In this document: positions 8,600 to 17,969 of the stretch, piece by piece
Position numbering within the stretch: the stretch's first letter is position 1
Layout: each line of letters starts with the position of its first letter
Origin: Methanobacteriota archaeon
GTDB taxonomy: Archaea; Thermoplasmatota; Poseidoniia; Poseidoniales; Poseidoniaceae
DNA: 37,619 nucleotides
Direction: 5' to 3'
Assembly (NCBI GenBank): GCA_002715725.1
Contig: PAZU01000005.1
Span: 18,792 to 56,410 of the forward strand
Notes under the pieces: model-generated
The model's input: the letters and a program-made list of their open reading frames with translations, nothing else
What the model was told of the DNA's origin: nothing
Databases searched by the model: none
Translations under genes and position numbers: made by a program

Positions 8600-10192
8600 A
8601 TGGCCGAGATAGTGGGCGTCCCTTCAGGCGACCTATCCCAAAGTGGCATCGAAACCGATGCCATGGTTTATTGGAACTTGGACAATATTACTCTAATCGA
8701 CCTTGCTGTCGAGAGAAATGAAGGTTTTCTCACCTCAGATGGAGCTTTAGTTACGGAAACCGGCGAAAGAACTGGCCGTTCTCCTAATGACAAATTTATC
8801 GTCGATGAACCTACCACAAATCAAGATGTGAATTGGGGAGATGTGAACATCTCAACTGATGAAGCAGTGTTCAATAGGTTGAAGGGGCAAGTTATCGATT
8901 ATTTGTCACAAAGGGATTCTTTATTTGTACAAGATTTGTTTTGTGGATCTGAAGAAAGTGAAGCACTACCGATCAGAGTAATTAATCAGAATGCTTGGCA
9001 TAATGCGTTTGCTCGGAACATGTTTGTGCGACCAACCAGTGAACAACTTGAATCCCATAAGCCTCAATTTACTGTGTACCATGCGCCGCACTTTGAAGCA
9101 AATGATGAAGATTTGAATTCCCAGTGCTTTGTAATTGTAAATTATCAACTCGGAGAAGTGATCATCGGTGGAACCAGATATGCTGGTGAGATAAAGAAAT
9201 CAATTTTCAGTGTAATGAATCTGATTCTTCCAAAGAAGGGGATTCTCCCTATGCACTGTTCCGCCAATACCAATGGCGAAAATACTGCGATTTTCTTCGG
9301 ATTATCTGGAACTGGAAAGACTACTTTGTCCGCTGACCCTAAGCGCGCCCTAATCGGTGATGACGAACATGGATGGGGAGCCAATGGAGTGTTCAATTTC
9401 GAAGGGGGATGCTATGCTAAACTAATCAACCTCTCTGAAGAGGATGAGCCAGAAATTTTTGGAACTACAAGACAGAAAGGTACTGTCTTGGAAAATATCG
9501 TTGTTGACTCTGGCGGGATTCCAGATTTCTTTGATACCAGCAAAACGCAGAATACTCGTGGGTCGTATCCAATTGAAGCAATAGAAAATAGAACATTGGA
9601 TAGTAAAGGTGGTCATCCTCAAAACGTGATTTTCCTTACATGTGATGCATTTGGAGTTCTTCCGCCGATAAGCAGACTGTCGCCTTCGCAGGCTGCTTAC
9701 CACTTTATCTCAGGCTACACCGCTAAAGTGGCTGGAACTGAAATCGGAGTCACCGAACCACAAGCAACTTTCTCAGCATGCTTTGGTGAGCCTTTCATGC
9801 CAATGCATCCAGGCGTTTATGCAGATTTGTTATCCAGTAAAATGGCTGAACATGGCTCTACTGCTTGGCTAATCAATACGGGATGGTCCGGAGGGTCTTA
9901 CGGTGTTGGAAGTCGCATGAAGATCAAATACACTCGTGCAATGTTGAATGCTGCATTAGATGGTGAACTCGACGATGTTGAATACACCACAGATGAACGT
10001 TTTGGATTTGAAATTCCTAAATCATGCCCAGGAGTGCCTTCGGATGTATTGGTGCCAAGACAAACATGGGGCGATGGTGTTGCTTACGATGCTACAGCAG
10101 ACAAGTTAGCTGCTATGTTCAACGAGAACTTTGAGCGGTACTCTGCTGGCGTTTCCGATGAAGTGAATGCCGCAGCGCCAAGCGTTGTTTGA
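8600..10192 (+). CDS. pckA: Phosphoenolpyruvate carboxykinase (ATP)
   Basis: Catalyses oxaloacetate + ATP to phosphoenolpyruvate + CO2 + ADP in the cytosol, the entry to gluconeogenesis. Family motifs: TGERTGRSPNDKF near residue 60, the RYAGEIKKSIF substrate/Mn region near 195, the P-loop GLSGTGKTTLSADP near 233-246, kinase-2 LIGDDEHGW near 252-260, and the ENRT region near 330. The 530-aa length is normal for the ATP-dependent (bacterial/yeast) class rather than the GTP class. Start ATG 8600 follows a GAGGAACT sequence. The fumarase in the same window acts two steps away, but the genes are not an operon. High confidence. Confidence 0.96.
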   Translation: MAEIVGVPSGDLSQSGIETDAMVYWNLDNITLIDLAVERNEGFLTSDGALVTETGERTGRSPNDKFIVDEPTTNQDVNWGDVNISTDEAVFNRLKGQVIDYLSQRDSLFVQDLFCGSEESEALPIRVINQNAWHNAFARNMFVRPTSEQLESHKPQFTVYHAPHFEANDEDLNSQCFVIVNYQLGEVIIGGTRYAGEIKKSIFSVMNLILPKKGILPMHCSANTNGENTAIFFGLSGTGKTTLSADPKRALIGDDEHGWGANGVFNFEGGCYAKLINLSEEDEPEIFGTTRQKGTVLENIVVDSGGIPDFFDTSKTQNTRGSYPIEAIENRTLDSKGGHPQNVIFLTCDAFGVLPPISRLSPSQAAYHFISGYTAKVAGTEIGVTEPQATFSACFGEPFMPMHPGVYADLLSSKMAEHGSTAWLINTGWSGGSYGVGSRMKIKYTRAMLNAALDGELDDVEYTTDERFGFEIPKSCPGVPSDVLVPRQTWGDGVAYDATADKLAAMFNENFERYSAGVSDEVNAAAPSVV

Positions 10193-10206
10193 GCGTTTTT
10201 TGCGTG
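10193..10206 (+). terminator. Possible poly-U terminator after pckA
   Basis: A run of six T follows 3 nt after the pckA stop, in GCGTTTTTTGCG. Archaeal RNA polymerase can terminate at short U tracts without a hairpin, so this is a plausible end of the pckA message, but the tract is short. Confidence 0.35.
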
Positions 10207-10217
10207 ATTATGGATAA

Positions 10218-10232
10218 TACGGCAAATCCGTA
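10218..10232. other. Small inverted repeat upstream of the surface-protein gene
   Basis: TACGG and CCGTA flank the 5-nt spacer CAAAT, about 40 bp before the ATG at 10274. It could be an operator or a weak hairpin. Nothing else in the pckA-surface protein gap stands out. Confidence 0.3.
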
Positions 10233-10273
10233 GTTTGATAGCGAACCAATGTTAGGGGCCTTTGTTGAGGGCC

Positions 10274-13200
10274 ATGCGTACACGTACTATCCTTCTTGCC
10301 AGCCTAATGATTATGATGTCTATGACTCCGCTAGTTTCAGCGGATTACGACAAGGGAATTGAACAAGGAAAGGAGTATGATGACTCTTCAATTTTCAACC
10401 TACCAGCCAAAACGATAGACGCGTTTGGACCAAGAATTGACACCGGTGCTTCTGGTCGCGCTCCATGTAGTGCTGTACAGACTGATGCTGGTTCTGCAGG
10501 TGATGCTGGAAACACTAGTGCAACTGCCAAGAGTCTTGGTACAGACCCAACAAATGGCCCAAGCGGAGTGACTGGCTGTGTAGATGCTAACGATCCTGAA
10601 GATATGTACAGCATCACCACTACTTCCGGAAAAGAAGTCGATGTAGAACTAGTTGTTCCTACCGGAGCGGATTTCGACCTATACCTAGTGGATGCAACCA
10701 AGTCGACATTTTACGATTATTCAGAGTATAACGACCCGCTAGAACAAGTAACTACTGGCGGCACAGCATTGGAAGGAAATGCCACGACATTCTATGTATG
10801 GGTTAACGCATACAGTGGAGATGGAACCTATACTCTACGTGTTTGGACAAACAACAGCGTTCCTAAGCCTGACATAACCATCACTATGGTAGATGTTCCT
10901 GTAAAGGCGCAAGCCGGAGATACTGTTTCAGTAAATTACACTGTAGAAAACCTAGCAAACAACTCTAGTGCAACCACTGGAGCGTTTGATGTTTTCTTTA
11001 TCTTATCAACCGATACAACCTATGATGCCGGAGACGAGTTACTTGACGATGTATCCAAAGAAGCGGACTTAGGTGCTGGTGCAACGAGAAATACTACTAT
11101 GAGTATTACACTTCCTGCTAATTTGACAAACGATTCCTACTACTGGTTAGTATGGGCAGATGGCTACGGGAATATTACTGAAAGTGATTCTTCAAACAAC
11201 AACATGTGGTCAACTGGGATAACTATTGTTGGGAATGATTGTGCCGACCTGATGGGTGGGACTCAAAATGACGGCGGGCTGGGTGCAGATGCTGCAGGCG
11301 ATACTGCAAATGCAACTAACATGGGCAGCAACATCACTGCAACTTACACTGGATGTATGGATGGAGTAGATGGCGACGATATTTTTGCCTTTGATGTTCC
11401 AGCAGGATATTTCCTAGAAATTGAATTAGATGCTGAAGACCAGACTTCAGATCTAGATATTTTTATCCATTATTCAAATGGTTCAGAAGTTGATAGAGGA
11501 TATACCTCTTCATACCCTGAAACCGCTACTGCCAAAATGACGGATTATGAAGGTGTAGGTGGGACATATTACGTCAACGTATCACACTACTCTGGTGTTT
11601 CAAATTATACACTAGATGTTTGGACTAACCAAAGTATCCCTGCACCTGATTACGTCATTGATTCTGTTACAAGTGCCGGCAGTGGACAGCCTGGAGATAT
11701 GTTTGATGTAACTGCAGTTCTAGAAAACCAAGGAACTGTTGATGGTGTATCAGGTGTGGAATTGGTAGCCATACTTTCGGTAAATACTGGTGTTGAATGG
11801 TATGACCACGAGATCGGTTCAATAACTACCAGCGGAATCCCAATCGATACCAACACAAGTGTAACGATCAGTTCTACTATTCCAGCAGATATAGTTGAAG
11901 GAGATTATTACCTCTATGTTGTTGCTGACCAAGATGACTTAATCTTGGAGAGAGATGAAACAAACAACCAAGGTTCTCGGACTGGCCAATTCTCGATTGG
12001 TAATGCTGAGACTTCCTGTGTAACACAGAATGATGCTGGAATGGGCGGCGATGCTGCCAACAATACAGCTGGGGCATACGACTTAGGAAATTATGCTGAT
12101 GCTGAATACCGTGGATGTATTGATTCGGGTGACACTAGCGATTACTACAAAATCACCCTAAGCGCTGGACAAAACCTGAATGTCACTTTAGTCGACCCTC
12201 CATCGGGTGCTGTAAACCTAGTAATGGTGGATTCTAGTGGTAACGTAGTCGATTCTGATTCTAGTTGGTTTTCCGATGCCGAAGTTTCGACTTTTGGTAC
12301 TTCTAGTGAAGGGCTGGCGGGAACTTACACTCTAATGGTAAACCGCTCCACATCATGGCTTGAATCCGGTGGCGCAGGAACCTACAGGTTGCTTATTGGA
12401 AGCCCTGCTGGATATGTAGCCCCATTCACATGCACAGGCCATTCTGATGCTGGAACAGGCACAGATGCTGGAACTGATATGTCGAATGCTATCGTATTAG
12501 GAACAAATCCTGCTTTAATGGGACAAGGTTGCCTTGATGGCCAAGATACTTCTGATGCTTACCAATTCGATCTTGAAGATTACAACAACATCAACGTGAT
12601 GTTCTCACCTGATGCGGGCTCACCTTTCACTGCGAACCTGTATGATGAAGAAAGCAACATGGTTGCGGGTTGGAATGGCACTGAGTGGATGTCAATGGGC
12701 GATTCTGAATACGAAGGACAGAATGGGATGTTTATCTTAGTCATCGACTCCGCAGGAGGAGAAGGTTACTACAATCTTTCAATCAATTCAATGCCGCCTG
12801 CTCCAGCAGACCTTGCGGTTAGCAACTTATCCTGTGGTGGAGAAATGGTTAGCAATGATGAATTATTCTATTCATTCGAAATTCACAATCTACGTGGCCC
12901 AGCAGTTGGTGACTTCAATTGGAGTATCCATCTAACTGATGAAAATGGGGTAATCGTAGAGGAGATTGATTCCTCAGCAACGAGTACATACTCAACATAT
13001 GGACAATTAGTTCTTGAAAGAGCTTCTTCTACCTTCATTGATGCAACTACTGCATCGGGAACTTATTCATGCCATGTCATGATTAACATGGACCGCGCTG
13101 TCGATGAAATGGAACTCATCAACAATGAGTTGATGGGCGAAAACTTCACAATTCAGAACGAAGAAGAATTGTGGGCTAACGATGCTGATAGAGACGGTTA

Positions 13201-14047
13201 CAACACCACTGATACTGGCGATGGGATCGTTGACGATTGTCCAGACAAGTATGGTGAAAGTTGGGGCGACCGCTATGGATGTGCTGACCTTGATGGAGAT
13301 GGATGGTCTAACTTGAATGACTTCTCGCCATTGGATGAAAGCCAATGGGTTGACGAAGATGAAGATGGATTTGGAGACAACAGCACTGGATATCTAGGCG
13401 ACCAATGTCCTGGTGTATACGGTGTCGAAAACGGAGAAGGCGGAGATGGATGCCCTCCTCCATTCGTCGATTCTGATGAAGATGGAGTCCAGAATTCCGA
13501 TGATGATTGTGATGCTACTCCTGCAGGAGTAACCGTTGATGAAAACGGCTGTGAAGTCGATACTGATGGTGACGGTGTAGTAGATTCTATGGACGATTGT
13601 CCAGCTACTGGAGTCGGCGTAACTGTGGACTCGATGGGTTGTGAAGTCACCGATAACAATGGCGGCGGAAGCGGCAACAATGGCGGCGGAACAGGAGATG
13701 GTGGATCCGATAACAATGGTAACTCTGGAGACGATGGAGAAAGCACTGATGATTCAGCAGAAGGTGGTACTGACGCTGTAATGATCGGAGGAATCGGGTT
13801 CGGAGTAGTAGCTATCATACTGCTTACATTCTTGATTATCCGCAAGGGTCGTGGAAACAATGACCTCGCAGAAGATGCATTTGCAAATGCTGCATTCAAT
13901 CAGCCGATGGCTGGAATGGCTGCTGCTGACCCGAGTATTACCCCGGAACAATTGCAATATGAACAGCAACTTCTGGCTCACGGTTACACTGCAGAACAAG
14001 CAAGAGCATACGCTGACCAGCACTTCCGCCCTTGGCTAAACCAGTGA
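10274..14047 (+). CDS. Large secreted surface protein: PPC, CARDB and thrombospondin type-3 repeats, C-terminal anchor
   Basis: An exported, Asp-rich cell-surface protein. The start at ATG 10274 gives a clean signal peptide (MRTRTILLASLMIMMS, cleavage after VSA); the track's TTG start adds four residues. Four modules resemble bacterial pre-peptidase C-terminal domains, each opening with NDAG/GDA-type text and containing GCxDxxDxxDxY. Two CARDB-like adhesion domains (VNYTVENLANNS and VTAVLENQGTVDG) follow the first two modules. The C-terminal third holds Asp-rich thrombospondin type-3-like calcium-binding repeats (DTDGDGVVDSMDDC), a Gly/Asn/Ser linker, one membrane helix (VMIGGIGFGVVAIILLTFLII), a basic stop and a cytosolic tail ending in HGYTAEQARAYADQHFRPW. 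Likely roles are adhesion or an envelope component; the ligand is unknown. Confidence 0.9.
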   Translation: MRTRTILLASLMIMMSMTPLVSADYDKGIEQGKEYDDSSIFNLPAKTIDAFGPRIDTGASGRAPCSAVQTDAGSAGDAGNTSATAKSLGTDPTNGPSGVTGCVDANDPEDMYSITTTSGKEVDVELVVPTGADFDLYLVDATKSTFYDYSEYNDPLEQVTTGGTALEGNATTFYVWVNAYSGDGTYTLRVWTNNSVPKPDITITMVDVPVKAQAGDTVSVNYTVENLANNSSATTGAFDVFFILSTDTTYDAGDELLDDVSKEADLGAGATRNTTMSITLPANLTNDSYYWLVWADGYGNITESDSSNNNMWSTGITIVGNDCADLMGGTQNDGGLGADAAGDTANATNMGSNITATYTGCMDGVDGDDIFAFDVPAGYFLEIELDAEDQTSDLDIFIHYSNGSEVDRGYTSSYPETATAKMTDYEGVGGTYYVNVSHYSGVSNYTLDVWTNQSIPAPDYVIDSVTSAGSGQPGDMFDVTAVLENQGTVDGVSGVELVAILSVNTGVEWYDHEIGSITTSGIPIDTNTSVTISSTIPADIVEGDYYLYVVADQDDLILERDETNNQGSRTGQFSIGNAETSCVTQNDAGMGGDAANNTAGAYDLGNYADAEYRGCIDSGDTSDYYKITLSAGQNLNVTLVDPPSGAVNLVMVDSSGNVVDSDSSWFSDAEVSTFGTSSEGLAGTYTLMVNRSTSWLESGGAGTYRLLIGSPAGYVAPFTCTGHSDAGTGTDAGTDMSNAIVLGTNPALMGQGCLDGQDTSDAYQFDLEDYNNINVMFSPDAGSPFTANLYDEESNMVAGWNGTEWMSMGDSEYEGQNGMFILVIDSAGGEGYYNLSINSMPPAPADLAVSNLSCGGEMVSNDELFYSFEIHNLRGPAVGDFNWSIHLTDENGVIVEEIDSSATSTYSTYGQLVLERASSTFIDATTASGTYSCHVMINMDRAVDEMELINNELMGENFTIQNEEELWANDADRDGYNTTDTGDGIVDDCPDKYGESWGDRYGCADLDGDGWSNLNDFSPLDESQWVDEDEDGFGDNSTGYLGDQCPGVYGVENGEGGDGCPPPFVDSDEDGVQNSDDDCDATPAGVTVDENGCEVDTDGDGVVDSMDDCPATGVGVTVDSMGCEVTDNNGGGSGNNGGGTGDGGSDNNGNSGDDGESTDDSAEGGTDAVMIGGIGFGVVAIILLTFLIIRKGRGNNDLAEDAFANAAFNQPMAGMAAADPSITPEQLQYEQQLLAHGYTAEQARAYADQHFRPWLNQ

Positions 14048-14060
14048 TTAGTAGATAGTA

Positions 14061-14090
14061 AGGGTCATCAACGGGCTTCGCCCAGACCCT
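14061..14090 (+). promoter_or_regulatory. Hairpin immediately before the cyclophilin start codon
   Basis: AGGGTC and GACCCT pair over 6 bp, and inside them GGG/CCC closes a CTTCG loop. The structure ends 3 nt before the ATG at 14094. It could terminate the surface-protein message or act as a 5'-leader hairpin that affects translation of the cyclophilin. No U tract follows, which argues somewhat against a simple terminator. Confidence 0.45.
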
Positions 14091-14093
14091 ACC

Positions 14094-14576
14094 ATGACAG
14101 ACGTCATGATGCAAACAAGTGCCGGTAATATTCGAATCCGACTATTTACCGATGAAGCCCCAGATACAACCGCTAACTTCCTTCGCCTAGTTGATGATGG
14201 ATACTACAACGGACTACACTTCCACAGAGTCATTGAACAATTCATGATTCAAGGAGGATGCCCGCACTCAAAGGATCCAATGAGCCGAATGGCAGGAACT
14301 GGCGGCCCTGGCTGGAAGATTCCTTGTGAGTCAAGCGCTCTAAACATGGCTCACGACCGCCCTGGAATTCTATCCATGGCAAATGCAGGAAGAAATACTG
14401 GCGGTTCGCAATTCTTCCTCACGACTGTTTCTACTCCTTGGTTGAATGGAAACCACGCTGTATTCGGAGAAGTTGTTGAGGGCATGGATGTAGTCAAGGC
14501 TATCGAGGGGTGCAGAAAACTTCCCGGCGACAGACCAGCAGAGCCACAACAAATGATCTCAGTTTCTAGAGCATAA
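14094..14576 (+). CDS. Peptidyl-prolyl cis-trans isomerase, cyclophilin type
   Basis: A single-domain cytosolic cyclophilin of 160 aa that isomerises Xaa-Pro bonds during folding. Signatures: FHRVIEQFMIQGGCP with the catalytic Arg, GRNTGGSQFFLTT, WLNGNHAVFGEVVEGMDVV near the C terminus. The stretch between IQGGCP and the next strand (SRMAGTGGPGWKIP) resembles the prokaryotic PpiB-like form. There is no signal peptide, so it acts in the cytosol. ATG 14094 lies just after a hairpin. The next gene starts 10 nt after its stop, suggesting co-transcription with the isoaspartyl peptidase; both would be protein maintenance functions. Confidence 0.94.
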   Translation: MTDVMMQTSAGNIRIRLFTDEAPDTTANFLRLVDDGYYNGLHFHRVIEQFMIQGGCPHSKDPMSRMAGTGGPGWKIPCESSALNMAHDRPGILSMANAGRNTGGSQFFLTTVSTPWLNGNHAVFGEVVEGMDVVKAIEGCRKLPGDRPAEPQQMISVSRA

Positions 14577-14585
14577 GGTGAGTTG

Positions 14586-15533
14586 ATGGTTGGCCTCGCC
14601 ATTCACGGTGGAGCTGGCGGAGATGGTCCTTGGAAAGGCCCAACTGATTTAGATCCTCAACGAATTGCCTGTATGCACAACGTGCTTGCTACAGTCGGCT
14701 CGATGTTAGAAGACGGGATTGATGCTCTCGAAGCGGTTACAATTGCAGTTGAAATGATGGAAAATGAACCACTATTCAACGCTGGAATTGGCTCGGTTAT
14801 CGCTGCAGATGGCAGTGTGACAATGGATGCTAGTATCATGCGTGGCTCTGATGCTGCTGCCGGTTCGGTAGTCAATGTCAAGAAAGTCCGACATCCGATT
14901 AGGGCTGCGAAATTGGTTCTAGACAATAATTGGCCTGTTATGTTAAATGGGCAGGGAGCAGATGATTTTGCAATTAGAAATGGGGTTGAAGAAGTATCCC
15001 AAGAATGGTTGATTACAGATTTGCGTCAAGCACAATGGAAGAAATGGAAGGCTGCAAAATCAAGGCCGGGGTCGACTGATGAAGATGATGAAGCGATGCT
15101 TGATCACGATACTGATGGCATGGGGACCGTAGGTGCAGTCGCTATAGATTCGAAAGGCGTATTGGCTGCTGCAACCAGCACAGGAGGGATGACTGGAAAG
15201 CCAAATGGCAGGATTGGAGACACTGCGATTATTGGCGCTGGAACGTGGGCAGATAACAGAGTGGCCGTCTCTTGCACAGGGGTTGGTGAAGCGTTCATCA
15301 GAACATGCGCTGCTCACGAAGTTGCTAGTAGACTGAGGTTGGGTGAATCGCTAACTGAGGCGTGTGAAAATATGTTGGAAATGGTTGCGCCTCTGGGCGG
15401 GCGTGGCGGCGTTATCGCCATTGATTGCAATGGACATATCGAAATTCCTTTCCAAACGATGTTGATGTATCGAGGGTTTTGGAAAGATGGGGAGATTATG
15501 ACTGGAATAGGCCCCGATTTAACTTCTCAATGA
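14586..15533 (+). CDS. Isoaspartyl peptidase / plant-type L-asparaginase (Ntn hydrolase)
   Basis: An N-terminal nucleophile hydrolase that removes isoaspartyl residues from peptides or hydrolyses asparagine. The start MVGLAIHGGAGG is standard for the family. The autocleavage site lies in HDTDGMGTVGAVA, where the Thr at about residue 180 becomes the N-terminal nucleophile of the beta subunit; AAATSTGGMTGKPNGRIGDT and the later TGVGEAFIRT complete the substrate site. The length of 315 aa fits E. coli IaaA (EcAIII). GGTGAG upstream supports the ATG at 14586 over the TTG at 14583. It sits behind the cyclophilin and overlaps the convergent sulfotransferase gene by 15 nt. Confidence 0.93.
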   Translation: MVGLAIHGGAGGDGPWKGPTDLDPQRIACMHNVLATVGSMLEDGIDALEAVTIAVEMMENEPLFNAGIGSVIAADGSVTMDASIMRGSDAAAGSVVNVKKVRHPIRAAKLVLDNNWPVMLNGQGADDFAIRNGVEEVSQEWLITDLRQAQWKKWKAAKSRPGSTDEDDEAMLDHDTDGMGTVGAVAIDSKGVLAAATSTGGMTGKPNGRIGDTAIIGAGTWADNRVAVSCTGVGEAFIRTCAAHEVASRLRLGESLTEACENMLEMVAPLGGRGGVIAIDCNGHIEIPFQTMLMYRGFWKDGEIMTGIGPDLTSQ

Positions 15534-16235
15534 GTTGTATATTTCCAGGTCGTTCTTGTTTGCATCTTCTATTCTTAGTTCAGTTGGAGGTTGGAACTTT
15601 TTCTTCTTCAGATAATTGAATAATCTAAACCATCTAAATTTTGCAAATAGAATCATTGCTCTTTTCTTATCTCCAAAGGTTGGGTGTGTAGTATCACTTT
15701 CTTTAGGCCAACCAAGTTCATCTAATGCTTGCATGCCGTCTTCTGCGATTATAATGTGGTCAAACAATCCAAGATTTGTCTGTGCTTTACCGAGTTCTAA
15801 TTCTCCACGCGCAAAAATTTTCGTGTAGTATTCGGAAGAGGAATGGAGGTGCCCTTCTGCTAGATATTCTTGGTATGAAGATGCTTTAGTCCACATCCAG
15901 TAGTGATCATAATTGTAATTTGAAACCAGTCTCTTAATTGGGTGTCTTAGGCAAGTTAAGAGGGTCACTCTCTCGTCCTGTGCAAGCGTTTTGAAATCTG
16001 GTCCACCCCACTCGCATGCAACGAATGTGACTCCTTTTTGTTCGCATTCATCGATAAAGGAAGTCAACTCGTTTGAATCCATATCCCACAATGGCATTAC
16101 TTCACCATTTTTGACTGGATTTCCATTTTCATGCTCAGGCCAAAATGACTCTCCGTTGGCCATTGCTCTTCTAATCACATATGTGCCAGCGGCCTTATGC
16201 AAGTGCTGGAACCATACGAGTCGGTAGGCGGCCAT
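15519..16235 (-). CDS. Sulfotransferase-family protein
   Basis: Probably transfers sulfate from PAPS to a glycan or other acceptor. The N terminus carries the 5'-phosphosulfate-binding loop as FQHLHKAAGTYVIRRA (strand, Lys, then Gly-Thr and helix), and LRHPIKRLVSNYNYDHYW at about residue 95 matches the 3'-phosphate-binding strand and helix of carbohydrate sulfotransferases. It is short (238 aa) but covers the core. I start it at ATG 16235 because the PAPS loop follows directly; an upstream GTG at 16256 is possible. No membrane helix is seen, unlike eukaryotic Golgi enzymes. The acceptor is unknown; surface glycans are a reasonable guess given the glycan genes at 29-35 kb. Confidence 0.72.
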   Translation of the reverse strand: MAAYRLVWFQHLHKAAGTYVIRRAMANGESFWPEHENGNPVKNGEVMPLWDMDSNELTSFIDECEQKGVTFVACEWGGPDFKTLAQDERVTLLTCLRHPIKRLVSNYNYDHYWMWTKASSYQEYLAEGHLHSSSEYYTKIFARGELELGKAQTNLGLFDHIIIAEDGMQALDELGWPKESDTTHPTFGDKKRAMILFAKFRWFRLFNYLKKKKFQPPTELRIEDANKNDLEIYNSLRS

Positions 16236-16313
16236 TATTCTCTGCTCGAGATTCACCCCTTTGACGCTTACTAGAGGGAAAGGGACATGGACGGTCGGCT
16301 ATGTCGGAAGTAT

Positions 16314-17705
16314 ATGGGAGAGGTGCGAATTGAAGCTGACACCATGGGTGAACTAGAAGTCCCTGCAGACAGATACTATGGTTGTCAAACCGCTAGGTCG
16401 CTAATTAATTTCGATATTGGTGATGATAAAATGCCAAGAGGAGTTGTACGCGCATTCGGCATTCTCAAACAGGCTGCTGCCAAGGTAAATTCAGATTTAG
16501 GACAACTAGATTCCGATGTTGCTAAACTCATTATTTCGGCCGCTGAGGAAGTAATCAATGGTGAGTTGGATGACCATTTTCCACTAAGGGTTTGGCAAAC
16601 TGGTTCCGGTACTCAATCCAATATGAATGCCAATGAAGTAATCGCCAATAGAGCGATTGAAATGGCTGGCGGAGTTCTTGGTTCAAAATCTCCAGTTCAT
16701 CCAAACGATCACGTGAATCGTGCTCAATCATCCAATGATACCTTTCCTACTGCTATGCACATCGCAAGTGCTGAAGCGATAACTCATGACCTGATTCCTA
16801 ACCTAACTTTGCTTAGAGACTCGCTTTCACAAAAATCCGAACAGTGGTCGGATATTGTCAAGATAGGTAGAACTCATCTTATGGATGCAGTGCCACTTAC
16901 TCTAGGACAAGAAGCGAGTGGATGGGTTGCCCAACTTGATGCAGACCTAAGGAGAGTAGAGTTTGCATTGGAGGATTTGCATGAGTTGGCATTGGGCGGT
17001 ACAGCGGTAGGAACCGGTTTGAATACTCACCCTGAATTCGCTAAGCGTGTAGCTTCTGCAATAGCACTGAAGACAAATCTTCCTTTCACAACTGCGCCCA
17101 ACAAATTTTCACAATTGGCTGCGCATGATGCAATTGTTGCTGCAAGTGGTGCATTAAACACTCTAGCAGTAAGTTTGATGAAAATTGCAAACGATGTCAG
17201 ATGGTTAGGATCTGGACCCAGATGTGGATTACAGGAACTATCTCTGCCTGCAAACGAACCAGGTTCTTCGATTATGCCGGGCAAGGTAAATCCGACTCAA
17301 TCTGAAGCTATGACGATGGTTTGCTGTCAAGTTATGGGGAACCATACCGCAATAACTGTAGGCGGTAGCCAAGGAAATTTTGAGTTGAATGTATTCAAAC
17401 CCATGATGATTCACAATCTTTTACACAGTGTTAGAATTCTTTCAGATTCTATGCGCGCATTCAGGACGAAATGCATTGAAGGCATTGAGCCGAATGAAGA
17501 AGTGATCAGAAATCACCTTGAAAATTCATTAATGTTGGTAACAGCTTTGAACAATCATATTGGTTATGATAAGGCTGCAAAGATTGCGAAAAAGGCCCAC
17601 GAAGAAGGTACTACGTTAAGGGAAGCCGCTCTAGAACTTGATTATTTGACCAATGAAGAATTTGATCAATGGGTTCGGCCAGAAGAAATGACCGGCTCAA
17701 AATAA
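16314..17705 (+). CDS. fumC: Fumarate hydratase, class II
   Basis: Interconverts fumarate and L-malate in the TCA cycle; iron-independent and homotetrameric as a family. The whole protein follows E. coli FumC closely: [82 protein letters not shown], the SS-loop signature [13 protein letters not shown] (near residue 318) and a C-terminal [10 protein letters not shown]. These specific motifs separate it from aspartate ammonia-lyase. ATG 16314 gives the usual N terminus; ATG 16287 would add nine residues with no family match. Its stop lies inside an inverted repeat, and the large non-coding region follows. Confidence 0.96.
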   Translation: MGEVRIEADTMGELEVPADRYYGCQTARSLINFDIGDDKMPRGVVRAFGILKQAAAKVNSDLGQLDSDVAKLIISAAEEVINGELDDHFPLRVWQTGSGTQSNMNANEVIANRAIEMAGGVLGSKSPVHPNDHVNRAQSSNDTFPTAMHIASAEAITHDLIPNLTLLRDSLSQKSEQWSDIVKIGRTHLMDAVPLTLGQEASGWVAQLDADLRRVEFALEDLHELALGGTAVGTGLNTHPEFAKRVASAIALKTNLPFTTAPNKFSQLAAHDAIVAASGALNTLAVSLMKIANDVRWLGSGPRCGLQELSLPANEPGSSIMPGKVNPTQSEAMTMVCCQVMGNHTAITVGGSQGNFELNVFKPMMIHNLLHSVRILSDSMRAFRTKCIEGIEPNEEVIRNHLENSLMLVTALNNHIGYDKAAKIAKKAHEEGTTLREAALELDYLTNEEFDQWVRPEEMTGSK

Positions 17706-17724
17706 TCACTTTGTAAAAGTGGTT
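17704..17724. terminator. Bidirectional hairpin at the fumC stop and RNA 3' side
   Basis: AATCACTTT and AAAGTGGTT form a 9-bp stem (one G-T pair) around the GTA loop, starting within the fumC TAA codon. It could end the fumC message or mark the 3' limit of the minus-strand RNA. It has no long U tract on either side. Confidence 0.35.
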
Positions 17725-17969
17725 GTAAGATAGGAAATGACCCTTAACAGTCATAAGCGGAATGCACTGGCACCCGATTACCTGTGAGAGCAGGATGGGA
17801 GAACTGGCAAGGGGGTTTCATCCGGGTGGGATATCCGCCCCCTTGCCAGCCTCCGCTGGTGGCTGCCGGGTCGTCGTCACCTTCGTTTACTCCGAAGAGC
17901 ATCTTCCAGATCGTTGACGCCTTGTTGCCAAGACGCCTCCTTCCCAGCGGCCGGGTTTCTGTTCGCCTT

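Noticed and set aside
10345-10701. Antisense ORFs inside long genes (for example 10345-10701 and 13273-13899 on the minus strand)
   Set aside because: They are shadows of the Asp/Thr/Ser-rich surface gene; their Ser/Pro/Val-rich composition follows from its codon use.
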